A DNA stretch of 30,946 nucleotides from the NCBI GenBank assembly GCA_034436375.1, contig DAOTVS010000200.1:1-30946 (forward strand). Reading direction: 5' to 3'. The position numbers and the translations under genes are program-made. Shown here piece after piece: positions 8,066 through 16,426 of the stretch. This DNA is from DAOTVS01 sp034436375. Lineage in GTDB: Bacteria; Chloroflexota; Anaerolineae; SpSt-313. The notes under the pieces are model-generated. The model did no database searches and was not told the DNA's origin. It saw only the letters and a program-made list of their open reading frames with translations. Within the stretch, counting starts at the first letter, position 1, and each line of letters begins with the position of its first letter.

Positions 8066-9337
8066 TTACTGGTCCTTTCCCTTGTACCCGATCTTCCGCC
8101 ATACCCGGCGCGCGATCTCCAGGTTCTCTGGCAGGACCTCACGTTGCTTGCCGCGCGAGGTGATGGGCGGGGCGTGTGGGTCATCCAGGTCCATGGGGCG
8201 CCAGTGATCGTTCTCATAGGCCCGGCGCGATTCTTCGCTGCGGAAATCGGGCACAGCATAACTGTTGCTGTTGTCCAACACGCTCTTCCACGCCAGGATG
8301 CCGATGACCGACATGGCCACCCCACGGTACACGTCCAGGTAGGGCGGCTCACCGGTGCGGATGGCCTCGGCAAAGTAGTGGTTGGTAAAGAAATCGCCGC
8401 CGCCGTGCCCGGCTTTGGCTGCGTCCTTGGCCCATGCCGGGAACTGGGGGTAGTAGACCTTCTCTGGCACCTGGCCGGGCTTGACCTCCCACTCGTCGTG
8501 GACGATGCGCACGCTCTGTGGCCCCCAATAGCCGGGCCCGCGGCCCGTCTCCATCAGCCCCCACTCACCATGGAGCCGATAAAAGATGCTGTGCCCCGGA
8601 AGCCCGTGCTGCAGCAGCTTGAATACGGCGCCGTTATCCATCTGGGCGATGATGAGCCCGCCCAGGTCCACCTGCTTCCACAGGCGCTTGCGCTCGCTAT
8701 CCTCGGGCAGGGGGGCTGCAAAGCCATTCACCCGCACCGGCATGGTATCGGTGATCGCCATCAGCGGCGCCATGGCATGGGTGCAGTAGTAGGTCGCGGG
8801 AAGGTTGTTACGCCAGTGGCGCAGGCCCGGGCAGATGGCCATATACTGCTCGAACTCGATCGGGTGATTGTACTCGCCCTCGGCATAGAGGACACGCCCG
8901 ATCTCTCCCGCCTTGTACAGCCGCGCCATCTCCAGGTTAAAGGCGGTGTAGGGATAGTTCTCCGCCAGCATGTAGATCTTGCCCGTCTGCTCGACCGTGC
9001 GGCACAGCTCCACGCCCTCGGCCAGGGTACTGCAGGCCGCGCACTCGCTCATCACGTGCTTGCCGGCCTTGAGCGCCTTGATGGCGAATGGCGCGTGCTC
9101 ATGGAAGTAGTTGGCCAGCACCACCGCATCCATATCGTGCTCAAGGAACCTGTCATAATCGGTGTAGGTGGTGATGCGGTATTGCTGCCCCACCTCGTTA
9201 AGCCGCTCCTCCCAGGTATCGCAGATGGCCACCAGCTCCATACCGGCCTGCGGCGCCTGGTGCATAAACGTCTGCCCGCGCCCCACACCGATCACGCCGA
9301 CGCGGATCGGCTTTTGTGTGCCGCTTTTCTCTGCCAC
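8066..9337 (-). CDS. GH109-like Gfo/Idh/MocA-fold protein lacking EKP
   Basis: This 423-residue protein has a Rossmann start (VGVIGVGRGQTFM, 13-25), CDTW at 39-42, SECAAC (97-102) in place of EKP, YYCTHAMAP (Y184, H187) and GHGGGDFF (310-317). These match the pattern of NAD-dependent GH109-type glycosidases and differ from ordinary sugar dehydrogenases. The C-terminal about 60 residues (after AVPDF) form a charged tail that the paralog at 3564-4667 lacks. Translation starts at GTG with AGGAGG seven bases upstream. It follows the amidohydrolase by 10 bases and precedes the URO-D-like gene by 15, so it is in the core of the operon. I expect a cytoplasmic enzyme acting on an imported glycoside or derivative. 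Confidence 0.8.
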   Translation of the reverse strand: MAEKSGTQKPIRVGVIGVGRGQTFMHQAPQAGMELVAICDTWEERLNEVGQQYRITTYTDYDRFLEHDMDAVVLANYFHEHAPFAIKALKAGKHVMSECAACSTLAEGVELCRTVEQTGKIYMLAENYPYTAFNLEMARLYKAGEIGRVLYAEGEYNHPIEFEQYMAICPGLRHWRNNLPATYYCTHAMAPLMAITDTMPVRVNGFAAPLPEDSERKRLWKQVDLGGLIIAQMDNGAVFKLLQHGLPGHSIFYRLHGEWGLMETGRGPGYWGPQSVRIVHDEWEVKPGQVPEKVYYPQFPAWAKDAAKAGHGGGDFFTNHYFAEAIRTGEPPYLDVYRGVAMSVIGILAWKSVLDNSNSYAVPDFRSEESRRAYENDHWRPMDLDDPHAPPITSRGKQREVLPENLEIARRVWRKIGYKGKDQ

Positions 9338-9347
9338 GGTCTGCCTC

Positions 9348-10397
9348 CTATTCCCCGCGCGCCCCGGCGATCAGCGCCGCCGCATTGTTGTAGAACACAT
9401 CCGCTACCTCTGCGCGGGTCAGGCCCATGCGCTCCGCCGCCCGCCGAAAGGCGTCGATCTCCTCGTAGAGGAAGAAGGTCAGCTTCTCGGCCTCTTCGCC
9501 ATCTACCTCGCCCATATTCCTGTCGCCCGACACGTCGCCATAGAGCCCGCGCGGCACGAGGTTCACATAGTGGCCGTCTTGCTCGATGCGCCGCATGCGC
9601 ATCCGCTCTGCAGGCAGGTCGGTGCCGTAGAGGATGCGCTGCGGACCGACGGCGCGGATCAGCTGCTCGAACACCCAGTCGTTGGTGTTGGCCGAGATGT
9701 CGAAGCACATATGTTGCGACCGGGCCAGTATCTCCAGGGCATCGCCCACATCGCCCCGGCAGTAGGCGCGCCCTACGTGCGCGATGATCAGCTTGAGGTC
9801 CGGGTAGCGCTCGTCGATCTCCATCATCTGCGCCAGGTTCACCGGGTCGCGCAGGCGGCCGGAACGGGGGATGTGCAGCATGACGATCCATCCGTGCCGG
9901 TTGTGGACTTCGAGCTGGTGAGGCGGGAAGAAATCGAAAATACGGATCTCATTCGTAGGCAGGTAGGCGGGCGCCACACTCAAGTAGCTCTTAGCCCCCA
10001 GGAATCCGCCTGCCTGCACCCGTCGCTCCAGCTCCTCCGCACTCCATGCGGGGTCGCTGAAGATCAGCGCCGGCAGGTTGTGCTCGCGCGCGCAGCGCGC
10101 CACATAGGCGTTGAGCACATCCGTGTTCCGCCGCGGCAACTGCGAGAAGATCAGGGGCCTCACCTGCTTGCCCGGCAGCAGCAGGCGATAGGTCTCCAGC
10201 AAATCCTCGATGGGGTTCTCCGCCGCCACCCGCCCCGGCCAGGTGACGTTCCTGGCCTCGCGCGGGTCGGGCTCCGCCGGCATATCGGCCCCTCGCCACA
10301 CGTGCGTGTGCACGTCGATGATCCGCTCCGGCAGAAAATCGCGGATGCGCTCCTCGTACACCCGCCGGTCGATATCTTTAAGCTCAATCAGAGACAC
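9348..10397 (-). CDS. Amidohydrolase-2 family metal-dependent hydrolase
   Basis: This 349-residue TIM-barrel protein shows the amidohydrolase metal-site motifs: DVHTHVW (H30, H32), LHIPRSG (H175), AHVGRAY (H207) and YGTDLP (D260). K136 in GAKSYLS is in a position where some members have a functional lysine. Relatives hydrolyse lactones or decarboxylate aromatic or sugar-derived acids, so a sugar lactonase-like step after oxidation is reasonable in this setting. It starts at GTG with GGAGG upstream and overlaps the last 10 bases of the isomerase gene, a sign of translational coupling. A second amidohydrolase is at 29426-30334 but is only distantly similar. Family sure, substrate unknown. Confidence 0.82.
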   Translation of the reverse strand: MSLIELKDIDRRVYEERIRDFLPERIIDVHTHVWRGADMPAEPDPREARNVTWPGRVAAENPIEDLLETYRLLLPGKQVRPLIFSQLPRRNTDVLNAYVARCAREHNLPALIFSDPAWSAEELERRVQAGGFLGAKSYLSVAPAYLPTNEIRIFDFFPPHQLEVHNRHGWIVMLHIPRSGRLRDPVNLAQMMEIDERYPDLKLIIAHVGRAYCRGDVGDALEILARSQHMCFDISANTNDWVFEQLIRAVGPQRILYGTDLPAERMRMRRIEQDGHYVNLVPRGLYGDVSGDRNMGEVDGEEAEKLTFFLYEEIDAFRRAAERMGLTRAEVADVFYNNAAALIAGARGE

Positions 10398-11815
10398 AAT
10401 AACCTCCGTCCCGCCTGGATTTCCACGTAATCCGCCCCCAGCAGAGTCGCCAGCAACTCAAGCCGGCGGCAGGCGTCGCCGAAGCAAATGGCCATGTGGT
10501 GCGGGCCGCCCGCGGCGCCATAGGCGTTCAGCCACTCGCGCACGTCGCCCCTGGGCACGACCTTGGATTGCGGCGAGCGGATCTGCGCCAGCAGCGGCGT
10601 ATCGGCAATCTCCACGGGCGAGGCCAGGATGCGCCAGCGGTTGTGGCCCGTCAGGGTCAGCGCTGCCAGGGTGGCCGGCCCGGGCTGATAACGGATCGGC
10701 ATGACCAGCTGGCCATAGCGGAGGGGCACGATGGGGTTACCGGTCACGAGCGGCACCGGCCCATCGGTGCGGGCCATGCCCACATTGGCCTCGCCCATGT
10801 GCGACAGGAAGAGGGCGTTGCCCGCGAAATCGATGGTAAAGATTTCCGTAAAGCTCGCGGCGCCCGCCAGGCGATCCAGGGCCGTGGCAAAGGCTGCCGA
10901 GATCAGGTCGCCCTCACCACCAAAGCCGATGCCCTCCGCCATCAGCCGGCAAGCCGCTACAAAGGGGATCGTCTCCGCCTCGGGGTCCTTGCCGAAGGCC
11001 AGGAACTGATAGCTGTAGGCATCCAGCCGGTACTCGCGGATGAGCGACCGCAGCGCCAATTCGGCCCGGGCCGTGGCCGCCAGCGCTTCCTCGGTGACGT
11101 CAGGGGCCACCTGATGCTCCCGGCGATAGGTGCTCACCAGTTCTGCGACCTCTGCCCCGCCGGCCGCGCGCACCTGCGCCTGATACTCGCTCATGGCCAG
11201 GGTCGTCGTTTCGCAGCCCAGCGTCGCCGCCATGTGGGTGGTATCCAGCCCAAAATCGCCCATGCCGGGGAAGGGGTAGCCGATTACCCCCAACCGCATC
11301 CGCCGCAGGTGCGTGACGGCCGCAGCCGCGCGCAGTTGGCCCGCCAGTTCCTCGATGGCGCCCGAGTCGCTCAAGTGGCTGGTGTGGTAACCAAAGCGCA
11401 CCCCGCTGCGCACCAGCACATTGGCCAGGTCGAAGGTGCCGTGCACCCCGTGGTTGTTGGTCAGTTCCGCTGAGCCATAGTGCTCATCGACGGCATACAG
11501 CTCCTGCGTGTTCCAGATCAAGATGGGCAGGCGCGTGTTGCGCAGGGCCGGCAGGGTGGAGAGGCTCGTGTGGTAGGTGAGGACCATCACCAGCAATACC
11601 TCAGCGCCCGCCGCTTCGAGCGCGGCGACCTCGCGGTCTACCGCCTCCCGGTTGAACACCGCCCCATGGAAGATCACGTCGGCATAGGGCGCCAGCGCCG
11701 GCAGCACCTGCGCCCGCACCCAGGCGTCACGCCCCTTGCGCACGGCCGGGTCTGCCTCATAGAACTCCAGGGTCAGGCCCAGCAGCCCGACCTTGACCTT
11801 TGCTGTATTGCCCAT
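10388..11815 (-). CDS. L-arabinose isomerase-like sugar isomerase
   Basis: This 475-residue protein aligns well with AraA throughout. Metal ligands appear as E301 in GIGFGGEGDLISAAF, E324 in ASFTEIF, H339 in LSHMGEAN and H440 in GGPHHMAICFGD. All four catalytic positions and the GEGD motif are retained, so it should be an active aldose-ketose isomerase. It is closer to true AraA than the paralog at 950-2356. L-arabinose itself remains only one option, because AraA-fold relatives in mixed sugar loci have other substrates. The ATG has CAGGAGA upstream. It lies between the truncated URO-D-like gene (53-base gap) and the amidohydrolase (10-base overlap) in the transporter operon. Confidence 0.85.
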   Translation of the reverse strand: MGNTAKVKVGLLGLTLEFYEADPAVRKGRDAWVRAQVLPALAPYADVIFHGAVFNREAVDREVAALEAAGAEVLLVMVLTYHTSLSTLPALRNTRLPILIWNTQELYAVDEHYGSAELTNNHGVHGTFDLANVLVRSGVRFGYHTSHLSDSGAIEELAGQLRAAAAVTHLRRMRLGVIGYPFPGMGDFGLDTTHMAATLGCETTTLAMSEYQAQVRAAGGAEVAELVSTYRREHQVAPDVTEEALAATARAELALRSLIREYRLDAYSYQFLAFGKDPEAETIPFVAACRLMAEGIGFGGEGDLISAAFATALDRLAGAASFTEIFTIDFAGNALFLSHMGEANVGMARTDGPVPLVTGNPIVPLRYGQLVMPIRYQPGPATLAALTLTGHNRWRILASPVEIADTPLLAQIRSPQSKVVPRGDVREWLNAYGAAGGPHHMAICFGDACRRLELLATLLGADYVEIQAGRRLLCL

Positions 11816-11868
11816 CTGTTCCGTCTCCTGATATGGTCTATGGTCAATACATATTCATCCAATTCGCT

Positions 11869-12519
11869 CTAAATGGCAAAAACATCGTGCACGAGCGCAG
11901 GCTCGTCATAATAGGCGAAGAGGAGCCGCTCCTCGCCCAGTAGCGTGCGCAGCGGCCCGAAAAAGCCACAGTAGCCGCTACCGATGGAGAGGGGGTAATC
12001 GCGGTTGCGGCAGGCCCGGACGCGCTGCGGCCAATCCGCGGGCAGGTGCGCCGCCGTGTCGGGCTGGAAGCGCTCGCGCTTGAGCGCCTCCCAGCTGGCG
12101 CGGCCCCGCACGGGCCATTCCAGAAAAAGGGGCTTGCTGGCGCCATCGCGGCGCTGCTGCGAGACGATGCCCATCTCATCGCGCACGACGCGGTGCTCAG
12201 CGTCCTCTCGCAGAACCTGACGGTCGAAAGGTGGGTGGATGAAATTCTGCAGGGGGATCGTCTCGCGCGGCGGGTCGAACCCGAGGGCCGTGCTGACGTC
12301 CTCCGCCCACTGCACATCCAGCACGCCGCTGCCCCAGGCGGCCCCGGGGCCGGCCACCGTATCGCCATAGGCGGCGGGCTCGCGGAGGCCCTTGCACCTG
12401 GGCAGGCCCTCGCCATACCAGCGCTCGATGGCTCCGCCCCAGTAGCCCCACTCCCACAGGGGGGCGCGCACCCCGGGCTGAAAGTCCAGGGTAGCCAGGA
12501 AACGCTCGCGGATATCCAC
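11869..12519 (-). pseudogene. URO-D-like gene, truncated: only the N-terminal half
   Basis: From a GTG at 12519, five bases after the permease stop, the frame encodes 216 residues. The start, IRERFLATLDFQPGVRAPLW, is typical of the URO-D-like family in sugar loci, which is usually about 350-390 residues. The sequence then runs LWEWGYWGGAIERW and ends with ALVHDVFAI at a TAG, where full-length members continue for another 150 or so residues with the second half of the barrel. Only 53 bases separate the stop from the isomerase gene, so the missing part was deleted rather than frameshifted. A half barrel is unlikely to be active. A short functional version cannot be excluded, because the retained part has no internal stop. 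Confidence 0.65.
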
Positions 12520-12524
12520 CGGGC

Positions 12525-13409
12525 TCAGCCCTTCATGCCCGTCAGGGCGATGCCTTTGACAAAGTTCCGCTGGAAGATCAGGAACACGATCAGCGGCGGG
12601 ATTGACACCAGCACCGACCCGGCCATCACGCCCTGATAATCCATGCCGCCAAAGCGGTTGGCCAGCCGGCTGAGGATCAGCGGCAGGGTCAGCTTGCTCT
12701 CTTCGTTCAGCACGACCAGCGGCCACAGATAGGCGTTAAAGGTGCCGAGAAAGTTGAAAATGGCCAATGCCGAGAGCACCGGCTTGGTCAGGTTGAGGAT
12801 GATTTCCCGGTAGATGGCGAAATCCCCGGCGCCATCCATTTTGGCCGCATCGTACAGGTCCTGTGGGATGCCGTAAACGAACTGCCGGCAGAGAAAGATG
12901 CCGAAAGAAGAAAAGATGGAGGGCACCCACAGCGCCCACAGGCTGTTGAGCAGGCCCATGTACTTCATGACGATGTAAAGCGGGATGAGCAGCGTCAGGA
13001 AGGGCACCATGGTGGTCGAGAGGATAAAGTAGAATAGAATCTTGCGGCCGGGAAAGTTCAGACGCGCGAACACAAACCCGCCCAGCGACGAGGTGAAAAG
13101 CACAGTCAGCACATTGGCGGTCGTCACGACCAGGCTGTTCATGTAGGCTTGGGGCAGGTTCGCCCGGTTGGGGTCGAGCACCATCCGGTAGGCGCTGAGG
13201 GTCCATTTCTGCGGCAGCAGAGAGACCGGGATGCGGACAATATCCGCCCCTTCCTTGAACGATGAGAAGATCAGCCACAGGAAGGGGTAGAACATGGCTG
13301 CGCTGAAGAGGGCCAGGATGAACCCGATCAGCCATTCGATCCAGCGGCCGGAGGTGATCGCCTTGCGAAACGCCGAGGATCTGTTCACAGGGGTCACTTG
13401 CGTCTCCAT
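12525..13409 (-). CDS. ABC sugar transporter permease, MalG/AraQ type (CUT1)
   Basis: This 294-residue inner-membrane protein has about six hydrophobic segments, the first near residues 25-50. The cytoplasmic EAA loop, which docks the ATPase, reads DAAKMDGAGDFAIYREIILN with the core D-A-A-x3-G pattern. The ending FVKGIALTGMKG is characteristic of the MalG/AraQ branch. It pairs with the permease encoded just upstream (9-base gap) and the binding lipoprotein at 14634-16109. The ATG follows an AAGGAAC. The downstream truncated URO-D-like gene begins five bases after the stop. The cognate ATPase is not in the window, as is common for CUT1 systems that share one MsmK/MsmX-like ATPase. Confidence 0.93.
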   Translation of the reverse strand: METQVTPVNRSSAFRKAITSGRWIEWLIGFILALFSAAMFYPFLWLIFSSFKEGADIVRIPVSLLPQKWTLSAYRMVLDPNRANLPQAYMNSLVVTTANVLTVLFTSSLGGFVFARLNFPGRKILFYFILSTTMVPFLTLLIPLYIVMKYMGLLNSLWALWVPSIFSSFGIFLCRQFVYGIPQDLYDAAKMDGAGDFAIYREIILNLTKPVLSALAIFNFLGTFNAYLWPLVVLNEESKLTLPLILSRLANRFGGMDYQGVMAGSVLVSIPPLIVFLIFQRNFVKGIALTGMKG

Positions 13410-13418
13410 AGCCGTTCC

Positions 13419-14348
13419 TTAGTATTCCCAGTTGACCTGCCACCGCTGCAACTGGAACACGGTGGCAAAGAGCAGGAGGACAAAGATCACGATCGAGACC
13501 GCGGCACCATAGCCCAGGTTGAGCGACTGGAAGCCCAGCTGGTAGGTGTAGAGCGACAGGGTGCGGGTGCTGAACCCGGGCCCGCCCATGAGGAAAAAGG
13601 GCTCGAACATCTGCACGGTACCGATCACGCTCACGACCAGCTGGTAAACCAGCACCGGTCGGATCATGGGCATGGTGATGCGAAAAAAGGTCATCCAAAA
13701 GCCGGCGCCATCCAGCTTGGCCGCTTCGAAGACGCTGGTGGGGATATCATTGATGCCGGCCAACAAAATGACGGCCGCGCCGCCCACGTTGGCCCAGATG
13801 ATCATGGCTGTGATACACCAGAGGGCCTGGTTGGGGCTGGCCAGGAAGGGTTGCCCGGGAATGCCGAACAGCGCCAGCGCTGTGTTGAAGGCGCCGCCCG
13901 TTGGATTGTACAGCCAGCGCCACAGGTAGATGGTCACCACGCCCGGGGTGATAACAGGCAGGTAGTAGAGTGAGAGGAACAGGTTCTGCCACTTGCCGCG
14001 CATCTGGCTGAGCATAAGCGCCAGAAGCAGGGCCAGGGCGACGCCCAGGCAGATCTCGACGACGGAGAACATGACCGTCGTCTTGAGCGCCTGCCAGAAA
14101 TACTTGTCGGAGAACGCCTTGATGAAATTGCGCAGGCCGACGAACCGGGGCTTGGTGAGATAGTCCCAGTTCTGGAATGCCAGCCAGATCGCGGTGCCGA
14201 AGGGGATGATGAACAGCACCGTATAGAACAACGTCAAGGCAGAAGAGTAAATGATCGCCAGAGGGCTGTAACGCCTCTTCGACCCACCTTTCTTTTCCAA
14301 TTGTTTCATGGGCCGCAGGCCCAATTCACCCTGTGCAGTTTGCGACAC
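13419..14348 (-). CDS. ABC sugar transporter permease, MalF/UgpA type (CUT1)
   Basis: This 309-residue integral membrane protein has a basic N-terminal tail (KKGGSKRR) and about six membrane segments, with the first at roughly 30-55. The EAA loop is FEAAKLDGAGFWMTFFRITM, followed by PMIRP, close to consensus. The MGGPGFSTRTLSLYTYQLGF stretch is typical of MalF/UgpA-type permeases. I place the start at GTG 14348, which has GGAGGG five bases upstream; an internal ATG at residue 14 is the alternative. It forms the channel with the MalG-type permease encoded next. A 285-base gap with two hairpins separates it from the binding-protein gene, which usually lets the binding protein be made in excess. 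Confidence 0.93.
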   Translation of the reverse strand: MSQTAQGELGLRPMKQLEKKGGSKRRYSPLAIIYSSALTLFYTVLFIIPFGTAIWLAFQNWDYLTKPRFVGLRNFIKAFSDKYFWQALKTTVMFSVVEICLGVALALLLALMLSQMRGKWQNLFLSLYYLPVITPGVVTIYLWRWLYNPTGGAFNTALALFGIPGQPFLASPNQALWCITAMIIWANVGGAAVILLAGINDIPTSVFEAAKLDGAGFWMTFFRITMPMIRPVLVYQLVVSVIGTVQMFEPFFLMGGPGFSTRTLSLYTYQLGFQSLNLGYGAAVSIVIFVLLLFATVFQLQRWQVNWEY

Positions 14349-14396
14349 GCCGGCCCTCCAGTTCCATAAGGGATCACGACAACGCCAGGCAAATCA

Positions 14397-14427
14397 AGTG
14401 GGAGGGCGGACTTGACGCCCTCCCACT
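14397..14427. repeat. Perfect 12-bp hairpin between binding-protein and permease genes
   Basis: AGTGGGAGGGCG (14397-14408) pairs exactly with 14416-14427 across a seven-base loop. It lies in the gap of the transporter operon, 49 bases before the permease start. On the minus strand it is followed only by TTGATTTG, so at most a weak terminator. It fits a role in partial termination or protection of the upstream mRNA. Confidence 0.75.
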
Positions 14428-14516
14428 GTTCTCTACTGCCAGACGCACTTGCTGTGAAATGTCAAGTTAGGCAAGACCTCTACACACCATTCTTCTCGCG
14501 TTGGTCCGATGACGCT

Positions 14517-14607
14517 CCGGCAGTGTCGTAGTGATGGCTTCCAGCCGTTCGTCTCCTTACACTGTGCAGAAACGAGCGACGAGAAATCGCCCCTACGACA
14601 CTGCTGG
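14517..14607. repeat. 15-bp inverted repeat with 61-base loop
   Basis: CCGGCAGTGTCGTAG (14517-14531) pairs with 14593-14607 with one mismatch. The loop includes a CGAGCGACGAGAAATCGCCC tract next to the right arm. It starts 27 bases after the stop of the binding-protein gene on the minus strand. With the smaller hairpin at 14397-14427 it fills most of the 285-base gap; I see no gene there. Confidence 0.7.
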
Positions 14608-14633
14608 GGGCTATGGCCATTTCACAGCCAGCG

Positions 14634-16109
14634 CTAGATGCCGATGCGCTCGCGGGCAGCCGCTTCCTGCTCGTTGAGGTACGCGTCCATGTTGGCGAGC
14701 GCTTCCTTGATGCTGATCTCCTTGCGCATCGCCCGATCCAGCTCGGTCGCAGCCTGAGACTGGTCGGCCACGTGATCGCGCGGGTAGCGGGCGACGGGCC
14801 ACATGGTCGTCGCCACACGCTTGGATACTGGCCCGTATTTCACCTTTTCAATGCGCGGATCTTCGTACACGGCCTTGGTCATGCAGACGCCCGAGTAGAA
14901 ATCAAAGGCCTGGATCAGGGCATCTGGACCGACCACCAGCGTGGCAAAGTCGAGGGCCGCTTTGAGCTTGTCTTCTTGCTTGGCCAGGCGCTTGGACAGG
15001 CCAAAGCCCGCCATGTGCTGCGGGTAGAGGACGTATTCCTTGGCATTGGCCAGCTTGGGCAGCACGATATTGTCGCAGGGGACCTTGGCGACATCGGTCT
15101 GCACACCCATCGTCCACGCGCCATCGCCCCAGATCGAGACAAGTTGTTGGCTCACAGCCTGGTACTCATCGGTAAAGAGCGCATAGTCACAGGTGCCGTA
15201 CTTCCAGTAGAGGTCGTAGATCATCTGGGCAGCTGCTTCGCCTTCGGGGGTGCTGTGCGACCACTTGCCCGACTCGCGGTCATAAAAGTTGCCGCCCAGC
15301 ATCCAGATCAGGCTCCAAAGCAATTGGTATTGCGAGCTGCGGGGCGAATAGCCGGCGCGGGTCAGCTTGTCGCCATCTTTTTTGGTCATCTTGACGCCCG
15401 CGTCAATGACGTCCTCATACGTCTTGAGATTCAAATAGTCGATATTTGCTTCCTTCGCATGATCCGTGTTGAAGGTCAGCACCGCGCCACGGATGCCGGC
15501 CAGCCAGGGCAGGTAAAAGACCTTGCCTTCGGGGGCATCCACATCCTCAAAGGCTGCTTTCCACATTTTGTCGGCCCATGACTGGTAGCCTCCGGCGGTA
15601 TCGGTGATGTCGAGGAAGACCTGCCGGATATCCGTGGCGACGACCCAATCGGTATACATGTTGAGCACGTCGCCTTCGGTGCCCGAGGCGATGGAGGGCA
15701 GCATCTTGGTCAGCAAGTTGCCATAATCGATCGCTTGCAGATTGAGGGTCACATCAGCATGGGTCTTGATGTATTCCTCAGCGGCGAACTTCATGATCTT
15801 GTTGGCGCCATCCCAATCCTGGTACCAGACCACGACCTCGGTCTTGCCCGAGCCGTAGATACGCGGCGCGGCGGTGGGCAGGGGGGTTGCCGTGGGCGCT
15901 GGAGGGATCGGGGTCTCGGTCGGCTTGACTTCGGCGGTGGCTTCCGGCGCCTGGGTGGCCTCAGCTGGGGCTTGAGTCGCTTCAGCCGGGGCCTGGGTGG
16001 GTGCGGGGGCGGGCGCTGGGGCGCAGGCCGCGAGGGCGGCTGTAGCTGCTGTCAGGCCCATCCACTTGAGCAGTTGACGACGGGTCACGCGGTTGCGAGG
16101 GGTTTCCAT
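14634..16109 (-). CDS. ABC transporter sugar-binding lipoprotein (SBP family 1)
   Basis: This 491-residue protein is the extracytoplasmic substrate receptor of the CUT1 transporter. The N-terminus has twin arginines (TRRQLLKWMG), a hydrophobic stretch and a lipobox LAAC with the modified cysteine at residue 29, so it is an exported lipoprotein, probably via Tat. Residues 30 to about 82 are an Ala/Pro/Thr-rich linker with an imperfect repeat of APAEATQ, tethering the domain to the membrane. The mature part starts near TEVVVWYQDWDGANK, typical of family 1 sugar-binding proteins, and has many Trp and Tyr residues as ring-stacking candidates. The ATG follows GAGAGGAG. A strong promoter lies about 240 bases upstream. 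The sugar is not deducible. Confidence 0.92.
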   Translation of the reverse strand: METPRNRVTRRQLLKWMGLTAATAALAACAPAPAPAPTQAPAEATQAPAEATQAPEATAEVKPTETPIPPAPTATPLPTAAPRIYGSGKTEVVVWYQDWDGANKIMKFAAEEYIKTHADVTLNLQAIDYGNLLTKMLPSIASGTEGDVLNMYTDWVVATDIRQVFLDITDTAGGYQSWADKMWKAAFEDVDAPEGKVFYLPWLAGIRGAVLTFNTDHAKEANIDYLNLKTYEDVIDAGVKMTKKDGDKLTRAGYSPRSSQYQLLWSLIWMLGGNFYDRESGKWSHSTPEGEAAAQMIYDLYWKYGTCDYALFTDEYQAVSQQLVSIWGDGAWTMGVQTDVAKVPCDNIVLPKLANAKEYVLYPQHMAGFGLSKRLAKQEDKLKAALDFATLVVGPDALIQAFDFYSGVCMTKAVYEDPRIEKVKYGPVSKRVATTMWPVARYPRDHVADQSQAATELDRAMRKEISIKEALANMDAYLNEQEAAARERIGI

Positions 16110-16345
16110 GCCGGGCTCCTCTCTTGCTCAAAAAAGCGGACTGGTGGAACAATCATGACGATGAATCACTTCCGGGGAGGTATTGAATGTGTGGTACAGG
16201 CGCCTCCTTCCTGTTGCCCAATCTACGGCAGGGCAGGGGATGGGTTGCCTGCGGGGCAATGGATAGCCTGTGCTCAGACCCCGCTGGCAGACTATGGCCG
16301 CAACGCGACAGGCCTCATTGCCGCATGAAACGTCCTGACTGTTCC

Positions 16346-16375
16346 ATTATACGGGCAATGGAATCTCACAATCAA
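16346..16375 (-). promoter_or_regulatory. Sigma-70-type promoter for the ABC transporter operon
   Basis: On the minus strand TTGATT (16375-16370) and TATAAT (16351-16346) are separated by 18 bases. The -10 box is the full consensus. Transcription would start near 16339, giving a leader of about 230 bases before the lipoprotein ATG at 16109. The leader contains no gene and no riboswitch that I recognise. Confidence 0.65.
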
Positions 16376-16385
16376 TATCCCCTGG

Positions 16386-16402
16386 GACGTCCGCGTGACG
16401 TC
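16386..16402. promoter_or_regulatory. Two GACGTC palindromes one helical turn apart
   Basis: GACGTC occurs at 16386-16391 and 16397-16402, 11 bases apart start to start. They lie between the divergent promoters of the transporter operon and of the receiver-domain regulator, a natural place for an operator. The binding protein is unknown; the regulator next door is a candidate. Confidence 0.4.
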
Positions 16403-16426
16403 TTTGTGTCATCGGTGCCATTGCAT

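Noticed and set aside
8144..9787. A 547-codon open frame on the plus strand
   Set aside because: It is antisense to the GH109-like and amidohydrolase genes, whose catalytic motifs are clear on the minus strand.
16110..16339. A riboswitch in the transporter leader
   Set aside because: I could not match any known conserved core, and the pairings I found are short.
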